From Bacillota bacterium (lineage in GTDB: Bacteria > Bacillota > Clostridia > DSM-8532), in contig JAEYOK010000021.1 in assembly GCA_023411795.1 (NCBI GenBank), positions 1-23,353 on the forward strand: a stretch of DNA of 23,353 nt. The letters are read 5' to 3'. Made by a program: the position numbers and the translations under genes. The notes beneath the pieces were generated by a model that worked only from the letters and a program-made list of their open reading frames with translations, was not told the DNA's origin and did no database searches. Below, one piece after another: positions 15,162 through 22,945 of this stretch; positions within the stretch are counted from its first letter, which is position 1; each line of letters opens with the position of its first letter.

Positions 15162-16361
15162 ATGGGCAATATGGGTAGAAATATAATCTTGTGTGTTGAT
15201 GATGAAGATATGATTGTTGACGCACTAAAAATGGAATTAATAGATAGCATTCCTCACGACATTCTTATTGAAACTGCCCAAAGCTCAGAGGAAGCGTTAT
15301 CGCTTGTTGAAGATTTCCTGGAACATGGAGATAATATCATACTTATTATAACTGATCAGAGAATGCCGGGGATGACGGGTGAGGTTTTACTCTCAGAACT
15401 GAATAAAATAGTGCCTAATTCCCTAAAAATCATGCTGACAGGCTATACCGATATTGAAGCCATACAATATGCTATTAATAATGCCGGATTATTCAGGTAT
15501 ATTCAAAAGCCCTGGGATAGGGAAGATTTAATACTTACAGTCCGACAGGCAATAGATAAATATAACACAAAAATGGCCCTTGAAGAAAAGACCAATCAAA
15601 TTATTAAGATGAATGAGGAACTAGAAAAAACCGTTGAAGTGAGAACTGCTCAACTAAGCCAGGCGCTTAAAGAATTGGAAGCATTCTCATTCACAGTATC
15701 ACATGATCTTAAATCCCCCTTAAGATCAATAGATTATTATTCAAAATTTATCCTTGAGGATCATTCCGGTGAGTTGAGTGATGAAGTCAGAAATATGATT
15801 TTAAGCATTCGTAACGTATGTGATAATATGTTCGAGCTTATTGACAGGATATTGCTCTATTCAAGGACAGTAAAAGCCCCTCTTGAATTAACTACAGTAA
15901 ATATGGATTCTTTATTCAGAAACACCTTTGATGAGATTATCAAACCTCTGAATAATAGGGATATAGATTTCGTCATTGAAGGAAAGCTTCCTGAGATTAC
16001 GGGTGACCCTGTTTTATTAAAACAGGTTGTTAGTAATATATTATCTAACGCTGTTAAATTTACGCGGAATAAAAAGAAAGCCACAATAACAGTAAAATGT
16101 TTTGAAGACAATAAGCAGCTCGGCTTCTTAGTAAAAGATAACGGTGTTGGATTTGATATGAAATATGCCTCCAAGCTGTTTGGAATATTTCAGAGGATGC
16201 ATACGCAGAAGGATTTTGAGGGTTTTGGCATTGGGTTAGCCACAGTTAAGAAAATTATTGAAAAACACGGGGGAGAAGTAAGCATTAATAGTGAAGAGGA
16301 CGTTGGAACAACAGTTCACTTTTCTCTGCCCGTCGGTTTAAGAAAGGGTATGGACCAATGA
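15162..16361 (+). CDS. Receiver-histidine kinase fusion (REC-HisKA-HATPase)
   Basis: A cytoplasmic 399-aa signalling protein with the receiver at the N-terminus. The REC domain (about 4-130) begins ILCVDDEDMIVDALKMEL, carries the phospho-acceptor Asp65 in IITDQRMPG, and has TGYTD and QKPWD for the conserved Thr and Lys positions. A helical linker (about 140-172) leads to the H-box FTVSHDLKSPLRS with His181. The ATPase domain follows, with NILSNAVKF (292-300), KDNGVGFDM, GFGIGLATVKKI. There is no sensor or membrane segment, so its input is probably phosphorylation of its receiver by another kinase or phosphodonor. A frame start at 15138 would place the ATG right at the -10 box; ATG 15162 has AAGGTGG six bases upstream and is preferred. 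It overlaps the next gene by 4 bases (ATGA). First gene of a five-gene signalling operon. Confidence 0.9.
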   Translation: MGNMGRNIILCVDDEDMIVDALKMELIDSIPHDILIETAQSSEEALSLVEDFLEHGDNIILIITDQRMPGMTGEVLLSELNKIVPNSLKIMLTGYTDIEAIQYAINNAGLFRYIQKPWDREDLILTVRQAIDKYNTKMALEEKTNQIIKMNEELEKTVEVRTAQLSQALKELEAFSFTVSHDLKSPLRSIDYYSKFILEDHSGELSDEVRNMILSIRNVCDNMFELIDRILLYSRTVKAPLELTTVNMDSLFRNTFDEIIKPLNNRDIDFVIEGKLPEITGDPVLLKQVVSNILSNAVKFTRNKKKATITVKCFEDNKQLGFLVKDNGVGFDMKYASKLFGIFQRMHTQKDFEGFGIGLATVKKIIEKHGGEVSINSEEDVGTTVHFSLPVGLRKGMDQ

Positions 16362-17242
16362 GGAAAACGTTTGTATTAGCGTTTGCAGGCTTTATATTGC
16401 TATCCGGTATGGTTTATGCAGGTGCATACTTTTTTGACCGTCAATTTTACGGTACAAATGTAGAACCGGAGTTATATATATATCCCGTTAATTCCGGTGA
16501 TGAATATATACACAGTGTATACCATGACAAGGATAGTGTAATAACCGTAGGACTCTATGACAGCGGTTTTTTATTCCATGATCTACATGATCATGGAATT
16601 AGTAAGGATGTTGTTGTAGAAGTGTTCAAAAGGATGAATTTAAAATATGAGATCAAGGTTATGCCTCGCGCCAGAATATCTTCAATGCTCGAGGAAGGCT
16701 CCCTTCCCATGAGTGTAAATACTATAAAAACCTCTGAGAGAGAGAAATACGGATGGTTTGTACCATATTTTGCAGAAAAAAATGTGGTATTACTGCGCAG
16801 GAATATCAATATATCAAGCGAAGAGGAATTGTTAAACAGTAAAAATATCAAAGTGGGTATAGTAAGAGGTTACTACTACGGTGAATATTATATGGGGCTT
16901 ATTGAGAAGCTGAAAGAAAAGAACCTTATAGTTGAGGCAAAAGATATTGACTCACTATTTGATATGTTTAAGGAAGACTGGATTCAGGTAACATTTAACA
17001 ATCCCTCGAGTTTCTTATATTATCTCAATAACAAAGATATCCAGAATGTAGATGTAATGGACTTCGCACCAAATGAAGAACCCTTGGTTAGGTGTTTGAT
17101 TTTTAGCAAAAGACTTTTTTCTGAAAGTGACGTACATGAATTCGAAAAAGTAATAGCTGAGATGAAAGACGACGGAACTCTGTATAACATTTTTAGGGAG
17201 TATCTTTCTGAAGAAGAAGCAAAGAAAGCGTGTGATTTTTGA
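16358..17242 (+). CDS. Extracytoplasmic solute-binding-type protein (SBP_bac_3-like)
   Basis: A 294-aa protein with one N-terminal hydrophobic segment (about 4-26, VLAFAGFILLSGMVYAGAYFF) followed by an exported domain. The domain resembles periplasmic-binding protein family 3: VITVGLYDSG at the first strand, ISKDVVVEVFKRMNLKYEIKVMPRARISSMLEEG, then TSEREKYGWFVPYFAEKNVVLLRR, the hinge-type NIKVGIVRGYYYGEYY and a C-terminal FREYLS helix. The N-terminus has no lipobox cysteine, so it is either membrane-tethered through an uncleaved anchor or secreted after cleavage near VYAG; Gram-positive transport SBPs are normally lipoproteins. No ABC permease or ATPase is nearby. Its place between two kinase genes, with 4-bp and 1-bp overlaps, suggests it is the ligand-sensing partner of the downstream membrane kinase. 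The ligand is unknown. Confidence 0.78.
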   Translation: MRKTFVLAFAGFILLSGMVYAGAYFFDRQFYGTNVEPELYIYPVNSGDEYIHSVYHDKDSVITVGLYDSGFLFHDLHDHGISKDVVVEVFKRMNLKYEIKVMPRARISSMLEEGSLPMSVNTIKTSEREKYGWFVPYFAEKNVVLLRRNINISSEEELLNSKNIKVGIVRGYYYGEYYMGLIEKLKEKNLIVEAKDIDSLFDMFKEDWIQVTFNNPSSFLYYLNNKDIQNVDVMDFAPNEEPLVRCLIFSKRLFSESDVHEFEKVIAEMKDDGTLYNIFREYLSEEEAKKACDF

Positions 17243-19419
17243 TGATTTCTCAAAAGAACAGCCCAATTAAGAGGTTAAGTCTGGCAGGCAGACTCTCGAT
17301 CATGGTATTCCTGCTCGGTTTGATTGTGTACATACCAAGCAGTATCTTCAATACCTTTAACAATCTTGAACAAAGCAAAACTGAGCTTATGTCCTATAAA
17401 AACAGGCTGGAGTTGCGCGTTAAAACCGCTTTTGAACCGGCTGTCTGGAATTATGACATAGAAACTCTGAAAAAGCTTATAGATGCCGAGCTTGGGAATG
17501 AGAATCTGAAATCAATAAAAATAAGTACTGATGACAGGACGCTTATATGGATTACATCTGGAATCAGCGGGACGTATGTAGAGACGACGGAACCCGAAGG
17601 AGTATACATAGATGAGCGGATTATTCCAATATCCAGAATGGATGAACCCTCTCAGATAATTGCTTACGCTACCGTATGGTATGATAATGCCCAGAGTAGG
17701 AACAAATTTATAAGAACGTTGGTAGCAGAAATACTAGTTGTCGGTGGTATTCTTTTTACTGTTTCAGTGTCAGTTTCCATATCAAGCTATATAAGATTGG
17801 TAAGACCGCTGGAATCCATACGCAAAAGCATGATTGAGGCCGGAAAGTCGGCTCTGATACCTGCAAAAGAAAAAATTGAAAAAGCCAGCTTCAAAAAGGC
17901 CTTTCCTGAGATTAAAAGCATGGGAGCGGATCTTGAGTTCATGCTTGATGAGATTGAAAAAGCTAATAAAAAGGTTCGGGAGAGTGAAGCCCAGTTTAAG
18001 GCTATTTTTGAGCAGGCCGGTGTTGGGGTAGCTCAGGTTTCTGCTGTGGACAAGGGATATATTATTGTCAATCAGCGGTACTGCGATATTGTCGGTTACA
18101 CACAGGAGGAGATAAAGAGCAAATCATTCAAAGAGATTACCTATAAGGACGATGTGCCTATGCAGATAAAACATCTGGATGACGTTCTGCAGGGGAAGTC
18201 AAGCGGGTCTTCCGTTGAAAAAAGGTATAATCAAAAGGATGGAAAAATCGTATGGGCTGAACTAACTGCTACCCCATTATGGCGACCTAATGAGGAACCT
18301 ACCTCAATTATTATTATTATCCAGGATATTACCGCCAGAAAAATGGCTGAAGAAAAAATCAAAAAGCTAAATGAGGAGTTAGAAGGAAAGGTAGCCGAAC
18401 GTACTCTTGACCTTGAAAATGCAAACTGTGAGTTGGAAGCTGCAATTGAAGATTTGAAAGCTGCTCAGGATCAGCTTATAATAAATGAAAAAATGGCAGT
18501 TTTAGGACAGCTTGTCGCAGGTATAGCGCATGAAGTGAACACTCCTCTTGGGATTATTAATTCAGCCGGCGGTACAATGGAAAATATCCTTCAAAATGAG
18601 ATTAATATGATCATCGATTTTTGTAGCAATGTATCCAAAGAAGTTTTTGAAACATTTGTCAAATTAATAAATTCAATTATCGGATGTGAAAAGGATAATA
18701 CTTTCAAACGTCAAAAAAGGAAAGAGTATTATAATATCCTGGAAGATAAAAATCTGTCCATATCTGACGAGATAATAGAGAAACTCGTAGATATGGGATA
18801 CGATGCCGATAAAGATGAATTTATTGAGCTGGTAGGAAATCCGTTAAAGGCAGAAGCGGTCAAAATAGCCTACAATATTATGACAATGCAAAAATCTGCC
18901 CACATGATTAAAGTATCTGCTGAAAAAGCCTCAAAGGTTATAATGGCTTTAAGATTGTATTCCCATAAGGACACCAGTGGTGAAGCCGTTTCCCATGACG
19001 TTATTAAGGATATTGAGATGGTATTAACTCTTTACTATAACCAAATGAAATACGGTGTAGAGATAGTTAGAAGATTTGAAGATGTACCTCCTGTGATATG
19101 TTTTCCTGATAAACTTCATCAAGTATGGGTAAATATAATCAATAATGCATTACATGCCATGGATTATAAAGGCAGATTAATTATCAGCGTAGCAAACAGA
19201 AATGGTGGAGTATTAGTTTCTATAACTGACAACGGTCCCGGTATACCTGAGCATATTAGGCATAGAATTTTTGAACCATTTTTCACAACAAAAAAATTAG
19301 GAGAGGGAACCGGCCTGGGGCTGGACATTGTTAAGCGCATCGTTGATGAGATAGAAGGACGCATCGAAGTCGAAACAAAACCTGGAGAAACGACCTTTAG
19401 TATATGGTTAAGAACATAA
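17242..19419 (+). CDS. Membrane sensor histidine kinase with PAS domain
   Basis: A 725-aa kinase. Transmembrane segment 1 (about 16-36, LSIMVFLLGLIVYIP) and segment 2 (about 157-182, LVAEILVVGGILFTVSVSVS) frame an extracellular domain of about 120 residues. A HAMP-like helical linker follows. Then comes a PAS domain (about 248-370: QFKAIFEQAGVGVAQVS ... GYTQEEIKSKSF ... IIIIIQDITARKMAEE), a coiled coil, and the H-box LGQLVAGIAHEVNTPLG with His430. The ATPase domain has NIINNALHAM (631-640), DNGPGIP, FEPFFTTKKLGEGTGLGL. His430 and the N-box are about 205 residues apart, roughly 90 more than in the other kinase here. ATG 17242 shares one base with the upstream TGA; the ribosome site is weak, so coupling is likely. 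It probably senses the upstream binding-type protein. PAS ligand is not predictable. Confidence 0.92.
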   Translation: MISQKNSPIKRLSLAGRLSIMVFLLGLIVYIPSSIFNTFNNLEQSKTELMSYKNRLELRVKTAFEPAVWNYDIETLKKLIDAELGNENLKSIKISTDDRTLIWITSGISGTYVETTEPEGVYIDERIIPISRMDEPSQIIAYATVWYDNAQSRNKFIRTLVAEILVVGGILFTVSVSVSISSYIRLVRPLESIRKSMIEAGKSALIPAKEKIEKASFKKAFPEIKSMGADLEFMLDEIEKANKKVRESEAQFKAIFEQAGVGVAQVSAVDKGYIIVNQRYCDIVGYTQEEIKSKSFKEITYKDDVPMQIKHLDDVLQGKSSGSSVEKRYNQKDGKIVWAELTATPLWRPNEEPTSIIIIIQDITARKMAEEKIKKLNEELEGKVAERTLDLENANCELEAAIEDLKAAQDQLIINEKMAVLGQLVAGIAHEVNTPLGIINSAGGTMENILQNEINMIIDFCSNVSKEVFETFVKLINSIIGCEKDNTFKRQKRKEYYNILEDKNLSISDEIIEKLVDMGYDADKDEFIELVGNPLKAEAVKIAYNIMTMQKSAHMIKVSAEKASKVIMALRLYSHKDTSGEAVSHDVIKDIEMVLTLYYNQMKYGVEIVRRFEDVPPVICFPDKLHQVWVNIINNALHAMDYKGRLIISVANRNGGVLVSITDNGPGIPEHIRHRIFEPFFTTKKLGEGTGLGLDIVKRIVDEIEGRIEVETKPGETTFSIWLRT

Positions 19420-19431
19420 GGAAGTGATTAT

Positions 19432-19848
19432 ATGTCAGACCGTAGCACAATTGTTTGTGTTGACGATAATGATATGATTCTGGTCGCATTAAAACAAGAA
19501 CTGGTCGAGCACTTCAAGGGCAGCTACCGTATTGAAACAGCAATCAGTGCACAAGATGCACTACATATTATGGATGAACTTGTTGAGGAAAAGGTACGGA
19601 TACCACTTGTGATATCTGACTGGCTTATGCCGGGAATGAATGGTGATGAATTCCTTATAAGGGTAAACGAGAAGTTTCCTAACACAAAAGCATTAATTGT
19701 AACCGGTTATGCCGATATGATAGCGGTTTCAAAATCCCGCAACAAAATAAACCTGAGGGGCATCGTTACAAAACCTTGGGATAAAAATGAATTAATTAAA
19801 AAAGTGGAATCATGTCTTAATAATAAAACCTTTGATTTTGTGAGGTAA
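19432..19848 (+). CDS. Stand-alone response-regulator receiver
   Basis: A 138-aa single-domain receiver with no output domain. Acidic pocket at TIVCVDDNDMI, phospho-acceptor Asp63 in VISDWLMPGMNG, Thr in LIVTGYAD and Lys in VTKPWD. The beginning (VCVDDNDMILVALKQEL) and the GYxD and KPWD segments closely match the receiver of the first gene of this operon (ILCVDDEDMIVDALKMEL), which suggests an internal duplication. GGAAGTGA upstream of the ATG is the ribosome site. Stand-alone receivers often act as phosphate shuttles or sinks, here perhaps between the membrane kinase and the REC-kinase or the AraC regulator. Confidence 0.92.
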   Translation: MSDRSTIVCVDDNDMILVALKQELVEHFKGSYRIETAISAQDALHIMDELVEEKVRIPLVISDWLMPGMNGDEFLIRVNEKFPNTKALIVTGYADMIAVSKSRNKINLRGIVTKPWDKNELIKKVESCLNNKTFDFVR

Positions 19849-19851
19849 TAA

Positions 19852-20937
19852 TTGTATAAGGTATTGATTGTAGATGATTTGGAGATTCTCAGATATGATT
19901 TAAAGAGAATGAAAATTTGGGGTGACCAGTCAGGCTTTATTATTGAAGGTGAGGCTGAAAACGGGGTAGATGCTCTTAATAAGTTAAGAGTAAGTGCTTA
20001 CGATTTAGTTATTACCGATATTCGCATGCCTATTATGGACGGTATGGAGTTATTAAAGGTGGTATCGGAAGAAAAGCTTTGTCCATGCGTTGTTCTTCTC
20101 AGTGACTTTACAGAATACAGCTATGCCCGGGAAGGCTTTTTATACGGAGCTTTTGACTATTTGGGTAAACCGACTGACAGCCATGAGCTGGAAAATCTTC
20201 TTAATAGAGCAAAAAGGTTTTTAGATGAAAAAAAGAATGAGCGTGTAATGATTAAGCAATTGGAAGATATGGCAGAAGAGGCATTTTACCCTACTCATTA
20301 TGTTGAAAAAGTATCGACACTGCTGATAAAAGGGCAGGATAAGGCTTTAGAGGCCGCTGATGCTCTTTTGGACTCAGTAGGTGAAGCATTGAATTTTGAC
20401 TCGAGTAAAGCTTTGTTGATACTGGAAAATGTAATGGAAGAAATATTTTCACGGGTGAATAAAGAGCATGGTTGGATAAAGCAATATAAGAACATTGAAG
20501 ATTTCAAAAGACTTGAGCGTCAGGATAATCAAAATTGGCAGGATATCAGAAATCAATTCCATGAAAGCTATGATGATTTATTACAATTCCTTAAGAACTT
20601 TGTCATATGGAAAGAGGGAGAAAATCCTATTAAAAGAGCCTGCCATCAGGTTCTGTTTCATGTTGAAGAAGATATTTCGGTTAAGAATATTACCGAAAGT
20701 CTATACATCAGCAAGGCTTACCTAAGTGAGTTGTTTAAGGAAGCAACAGGGATAACCTTATCCGAGTATATTTCAATGGTTAAAATAGAAAGAGCAAAAT
20801 ACCTGCTTTTGACAAGCTCGATGAAAGCATATGAAATAGCTGATGCTCTTGGATATAATGACCACGAATATTTTAGCAAGGTATTTAAAAAGTTCACGGG
20901 TCTATCTCCCACGGTCTTTAGAAGGGAAATAAAGTGA
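19852..20937 (+). CDS. Response regulator with AraC-type DNA-binding domain (YesN-like)
   Basis: A 361-aa transcription regulator and the only DNA-binding output of the operon. The receiver (1-120) has VLIVDDLEILRYDL, phospho-acceptor Asp56 in VITDIRMPIMDGMELL and a Lys in LGKPTD. In this receiver the Thr/Ser position reads LLSDFTEYSYAREGF, close to the YesN pattern of SGYxxFxYA. A helical linker of about 130 residues follows. The C-terminal pair of helix-turn-helix motifs (about 262-361) contains ITESLYISKAYLSELFKEATG and YEIADALGYNDHEYFSKVFKKFTGLSP, the AraC family signature. TTG start codon, with TGAGG seven bases upstream inside the end of the previous gene. Targets are not visible; no clear terminator follows. 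YesN-type regulators often control sugar uptake or cell-surface functions. Confidence 0.92.
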   Translation: MYKVLIVDDLEILRYDLKRMKIWGDQSGFIIEGEAENGVDALNKLRVSAYDLVITDIRMPIMDGMELLKVVSEEKLCPCVVLLSDFTEYSYAREGFLYGAFDYLGKPTDSHELENLLNRAKRFLDEKKNERVMIKQLEDMAEEAFYPTHYVEKVSTLLIKGQDKALEAADALLDSVGEALNFDSSKALLILENVMEEIFSRVNKEHGWIKQYKNIEDFKRLERQDNQNWQDIRNQFHESYDDLLQFLKNFVIWKEGENPIKRACHQVLFHVEEDISVKNITESLYISKAYLSELFKEATGITLSEYISMVKIERAKYLLLTSSMKAYEIADALGYNDHEYFSKVFKKFTGLSPTVFRREIK

Positions 20938-20961
20938 TTTTAATTAATATTCCTTAATAGT

Positions 20962-20990
20962 TTCACATATGAAGTCTTAAATGGTAGAAT
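20962..20990 (+). promoter_or_regulatory. Probable sigma-A promoter of the M23 peptidase gene
   Basis: TTCACA (20962-20967) and TAGAAT (20985-20990) are 17 bases apart. GGAGG (21022-21026) lies 10 bases before the ATG. Confidence 0.55.
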
Positions 20991-21036
20991 TTAATTATAG
21001 AAATTATTACTGGGCAAATGTGGAGGTTACTTATAG

Positions 21037-22398
21037 ATGTATTCCTATAAACAGGGTTCTACACCGTCAGGAAAAGCTAAAAGCAGGCTTACAATGGCCA
21101 GAATTGTTATAGTAATTTTCTTATGTGTTCTTTTAGCTCTTATTCTTTATCTGGGCAAGAATAAGGTTGATAATCAGGGTAATCCTTCAGATTCCCCTGC
21201 AAATGGCAGTACCGAGACTTTGGAGCCTTCTGCGGCAGCTGAAAAACCTACTGATACAAAAATCCCAACAGTTACCTTAAACCTGGACGGTGTAGACTAT
21301 AAAATTAAAGGTGTAAAAGCAGCTACCGAAGCCGCCGCTTTACCTGGAAAAATTCAGACTGTTGGTATGGGTAAGGGTTCGATGTTACAGATGGTTTTCG
21401 ATGAACAGCCTGATTTATATGATATAAGGCTTTATAAAGAAGATGAATTGATCTTTACCGGTAAGACTCCGATAATTCTTCCCGAAGATATTCCGGCAAA
21501 CGGTGAATATAGAGCTGTTTGTGAAGCAATTTGGAGTACTGATAGTTTTTCAGGCACCGCTAATTATTATTTTAATATTGAAGCTGATTTTCCCCCCTTA
21601 CCTGTAATTTCTGCAACCGAAACTGTTCCGGGGGAGTTGCTAGTGATAGTAGTAAAATATCTGGACCCTGATGAAAAACTTGAAGTACAGACCGACCTGG
21701 ATTTTAAGCCCAATATATTCGATTATGATAATAAAAAGGTTATATTGCAGCCTTTAAGCTATTATAACGAACCCGGTAAAGTATACAATATTAAGCTCAT
21801 GATTGGGGAAGAAACACACTCATATGCGATAAATGTAAATGAGAAGGAATTTGTGGTTCAACAGCTTACAATAGATCCCAAGGTAGCAGCAGAAACCCGG
21901 AACGATAAAAGCGCACAGGAAGTGAAGGAAAAGATTGATCCATTAAGGCCTGTATGTGATGATGTTCCCTATTGGACTGGTGACTTTATCATGCCGGTTG
22001 AAGGGGGACGTGTCAGAGAGTATGACTTCGGAAAGAGACGTCATGTAAACGGTTCTCCAACCTCATATCGTCATAATGGTCTTGATATCGGCCATGATGA
22101 AGGTGTGCCTGTAATGGCCTCGAATAACGGTAGAGTACTTATAGCCGACTATATGATAGGAACAGGGAATACAGTTATTATAGAACATGGTTTTGGACTT
22201 AAAACATGGTACTATCATATGTCTGCGTTAAATGTAAAGACAGGCGATATGGTAGAAAAGGGTCAGATAATCGGTAAAGTGGGTTCAACAGGATTCTCTA
22301 CAGGTCCTCACCTGCATTTTTCTTCATCTATAAACAATGTCTACATTAATCCAATCACCCTGATAAATGAAGGAATACCGCTTTTACAAATAGATTAA
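21037..22398 (+). CDS. Membrane-anchored M23 (LytM/SpoIIQ-like) metallopeptidase
   Basis: A 453-aa cell-envelope protein. It has a short basic cytoplasmic tail, one transmembrane segment (about 22-43, ARIVIVIFLCVLLALILYLG) and a Ser/Pro/Thr-rich linker (about 50-75). A beta-rich extracellular region of unknown family (about 78-290) follows, with immunoglobulin-like or SH3-like strands. The C-terminal M23 peptidase domain occupies about 310-450. The zinc ligands are intact: His346 and Asp350 in RHNGLDIG and His427 in GPHLHF, with His425 and His394 (YYHMSALN) as the other catalytic-site histidines. It should therefore be an active peptidoglycan endopeptidase, unlike SpoIIQ proteins that have lost zinc ligands. 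It has its own promoter and is followed by a tRNA cluster. Sporulation or cell-wall turnover are both possible. Confidence 0.88.
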   Translation: MYSYKQGSTPSGKAKSRLTMARIVIVIFLCVLLALILYLGKNKVDNQGNPSDSPANGSTETLEPSAAAEKPTDTKIPTVTLNLDGVDYKIKGVKAATEAAALPGKIQTVGMGKGSMLQMVFDEQPDLYDIRLYKEDELIFTGKTPIILPEDIPANGEYRAVCEAIWSTDSFSGTANYYFNIEADFPPLPVISATETVPGELLVIVVKYLDPDEKLEVQTDLDFKPNIFDYDNKKVILQPLSYYNEPGKVYNIKLMIGEETHSYAINVNEKEFVVQQLTIDPKVAAETRNDKSAQEVKEKIDPLRPVCDDVPYWTGDFIMPVEGGRVREYDFGKRRHVNGSPTSYRHNGLDIGHDEGVPVMASNNGRVLIADYMIGTGNTVIIEHGFGLKTWYYHMSALNVKTGDMVEKGQIIGKVGSTGFSTGPHLHFSSSINNVYINPITLINEGIPLLQID

Positions 22399-22421
22399 CA
22401 CGCAAATTACAAATTTTATAC

Positions 22422-22450
22422 TTGACAAATGCGCTTAATCTTCATAAAAT
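22422..22450 (+). promoter_or_regulatory. Sigma-A promoter of tRNA-His
   Basis: TTGACA (22422-22427) and TAAAAT (22445-22450) are separated by 17 bases, 23 bases before the tRNA. Confidence 0.8.
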
Positions 22451-22473
22451 AATGGTTGTCTTTATTGAAGCGT

Positions 22474-22551
22474 GGTGGGTATAGCTCAGTTGGTTAGAGC
22501 GCCAGGTTGTGGCCCTGGAGGTCATGGGTTCAACTCCCATTATTCACCCCA
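22474..22551 (+). tRNA. tRNA-His (anticodon GTG)
   Basis: A cloverleaf with acceptor GTGGGTA/TATTCAC. The extra G at 22474 can pair with C73, the G-1 identity element of tRNA-His. Anticodon stem CCAGG/CCTGG surrounds loop TTGTGGC, with GTG at 22509-22511. T arm ATGGG/CCCAT; CCA is encoded at 22549-22551. Confidence 0.97.
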
Positions 22552-22695
22552 TTTAAGTCAGATGAATAGAGGTTGGAGATTGAGAATTGTCTCGGTTTCC
22601 AACTTCGAAAACTGGCTTTCTTCACAGAAGATTGAACCTTTGAAAGTTCATGGTATTTTTACAAATATTGCATGCAAATGTTTGTAAGGTATTGC
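22552..22695. other. Spacer between tRNA-His and tRNA-Gln with small palindromes
   Basis: No gene is seen. TGAAC (22633-22637) pairs with GTTCA (22646-22650). An imperfect palindrome of 25 bases at 22661-22685 is centred on GCATGC, just ahead of the tRNA-Gln promoter. No T-run terminator follows tRNA-His. Confidence 0.5.
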
Positions 22696-22724
22696 TTGAC
22701 AAAGGACAGTATCCTCATTATAAT
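22696..22724 (+). promoter_or_regulatory. Consensus sigma-A promoter of tRNA-Gln and tRNA-Lys
   Basis: TTGACA (22696-22701) and TATAAT (22719-22724) are exact consensus boxes 17 bases apart, 21 bases before tRNA-Gln. Confidence 0.9.
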
Positions 22725-22745
22725 TGATGTTGCGTCTTTTAATGG

Positions 22746-22820
22746 TGGGATGTCGCCAAGCGGTAAGGCACCAGACTTTGACTCTGGTATTCGTAGGTTC
22801 AAATCCTGCCATCCCAGCCA
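22746..22820 (+). tRNA. tRNA-Gln (anticodon TTG)
   Basis: A 75-base cloverleaf: acceptor TGGGATG/CATCCCA, anticodon stem CCAGA/TCTGG with loop CTTTGAC and TTG at 22778-22780, T loop TTCAAAT, discriminator G, encoded CCA. Confidence 0.97.
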
Positions 22821-22825
22821 ATTAT

Positions 22826-22901
22826 GATCCACTAGCTCAGGTGGTAGAGCACTTGACTTTTAATCAAGGTGTCCGGAGTTCGAATCTCCGGTGGATCACC
22901 A
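22826..22901 (+). tRNA. tRNA-Lys (anticodon TTT)
   Basis: A 76-base cloverleaf five bases after tRNA-Gln: acceptor GATCCAC/GTGGATC, anticodon stem CTTGA/TCAAG with loop CTTTTAA and TTT at 22859-22861, T arm CGGAG/CTCCG, encoded CCA. Co-transcribed with tRNA-Gln. Confidence 0.97.
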
Positions 22902-22902
22902 A

Positions 22903-22937
22903 AACACTTGTAACCAGACGGTTGCAGGTGTTTTTTT
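22903..22937 (+). terminator. Rho-independent terminator after tRNA-Lys
   Basis: AACACTTGTAACC (22903-22915) pairs with GGTTGCAGGTGTT (22920-22932) around an AGAC tetraloop, with two G-U pairs, and is followed by a T run. Confidence 0.92.
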
Positions 22938-22945
22938 ATACCCTA

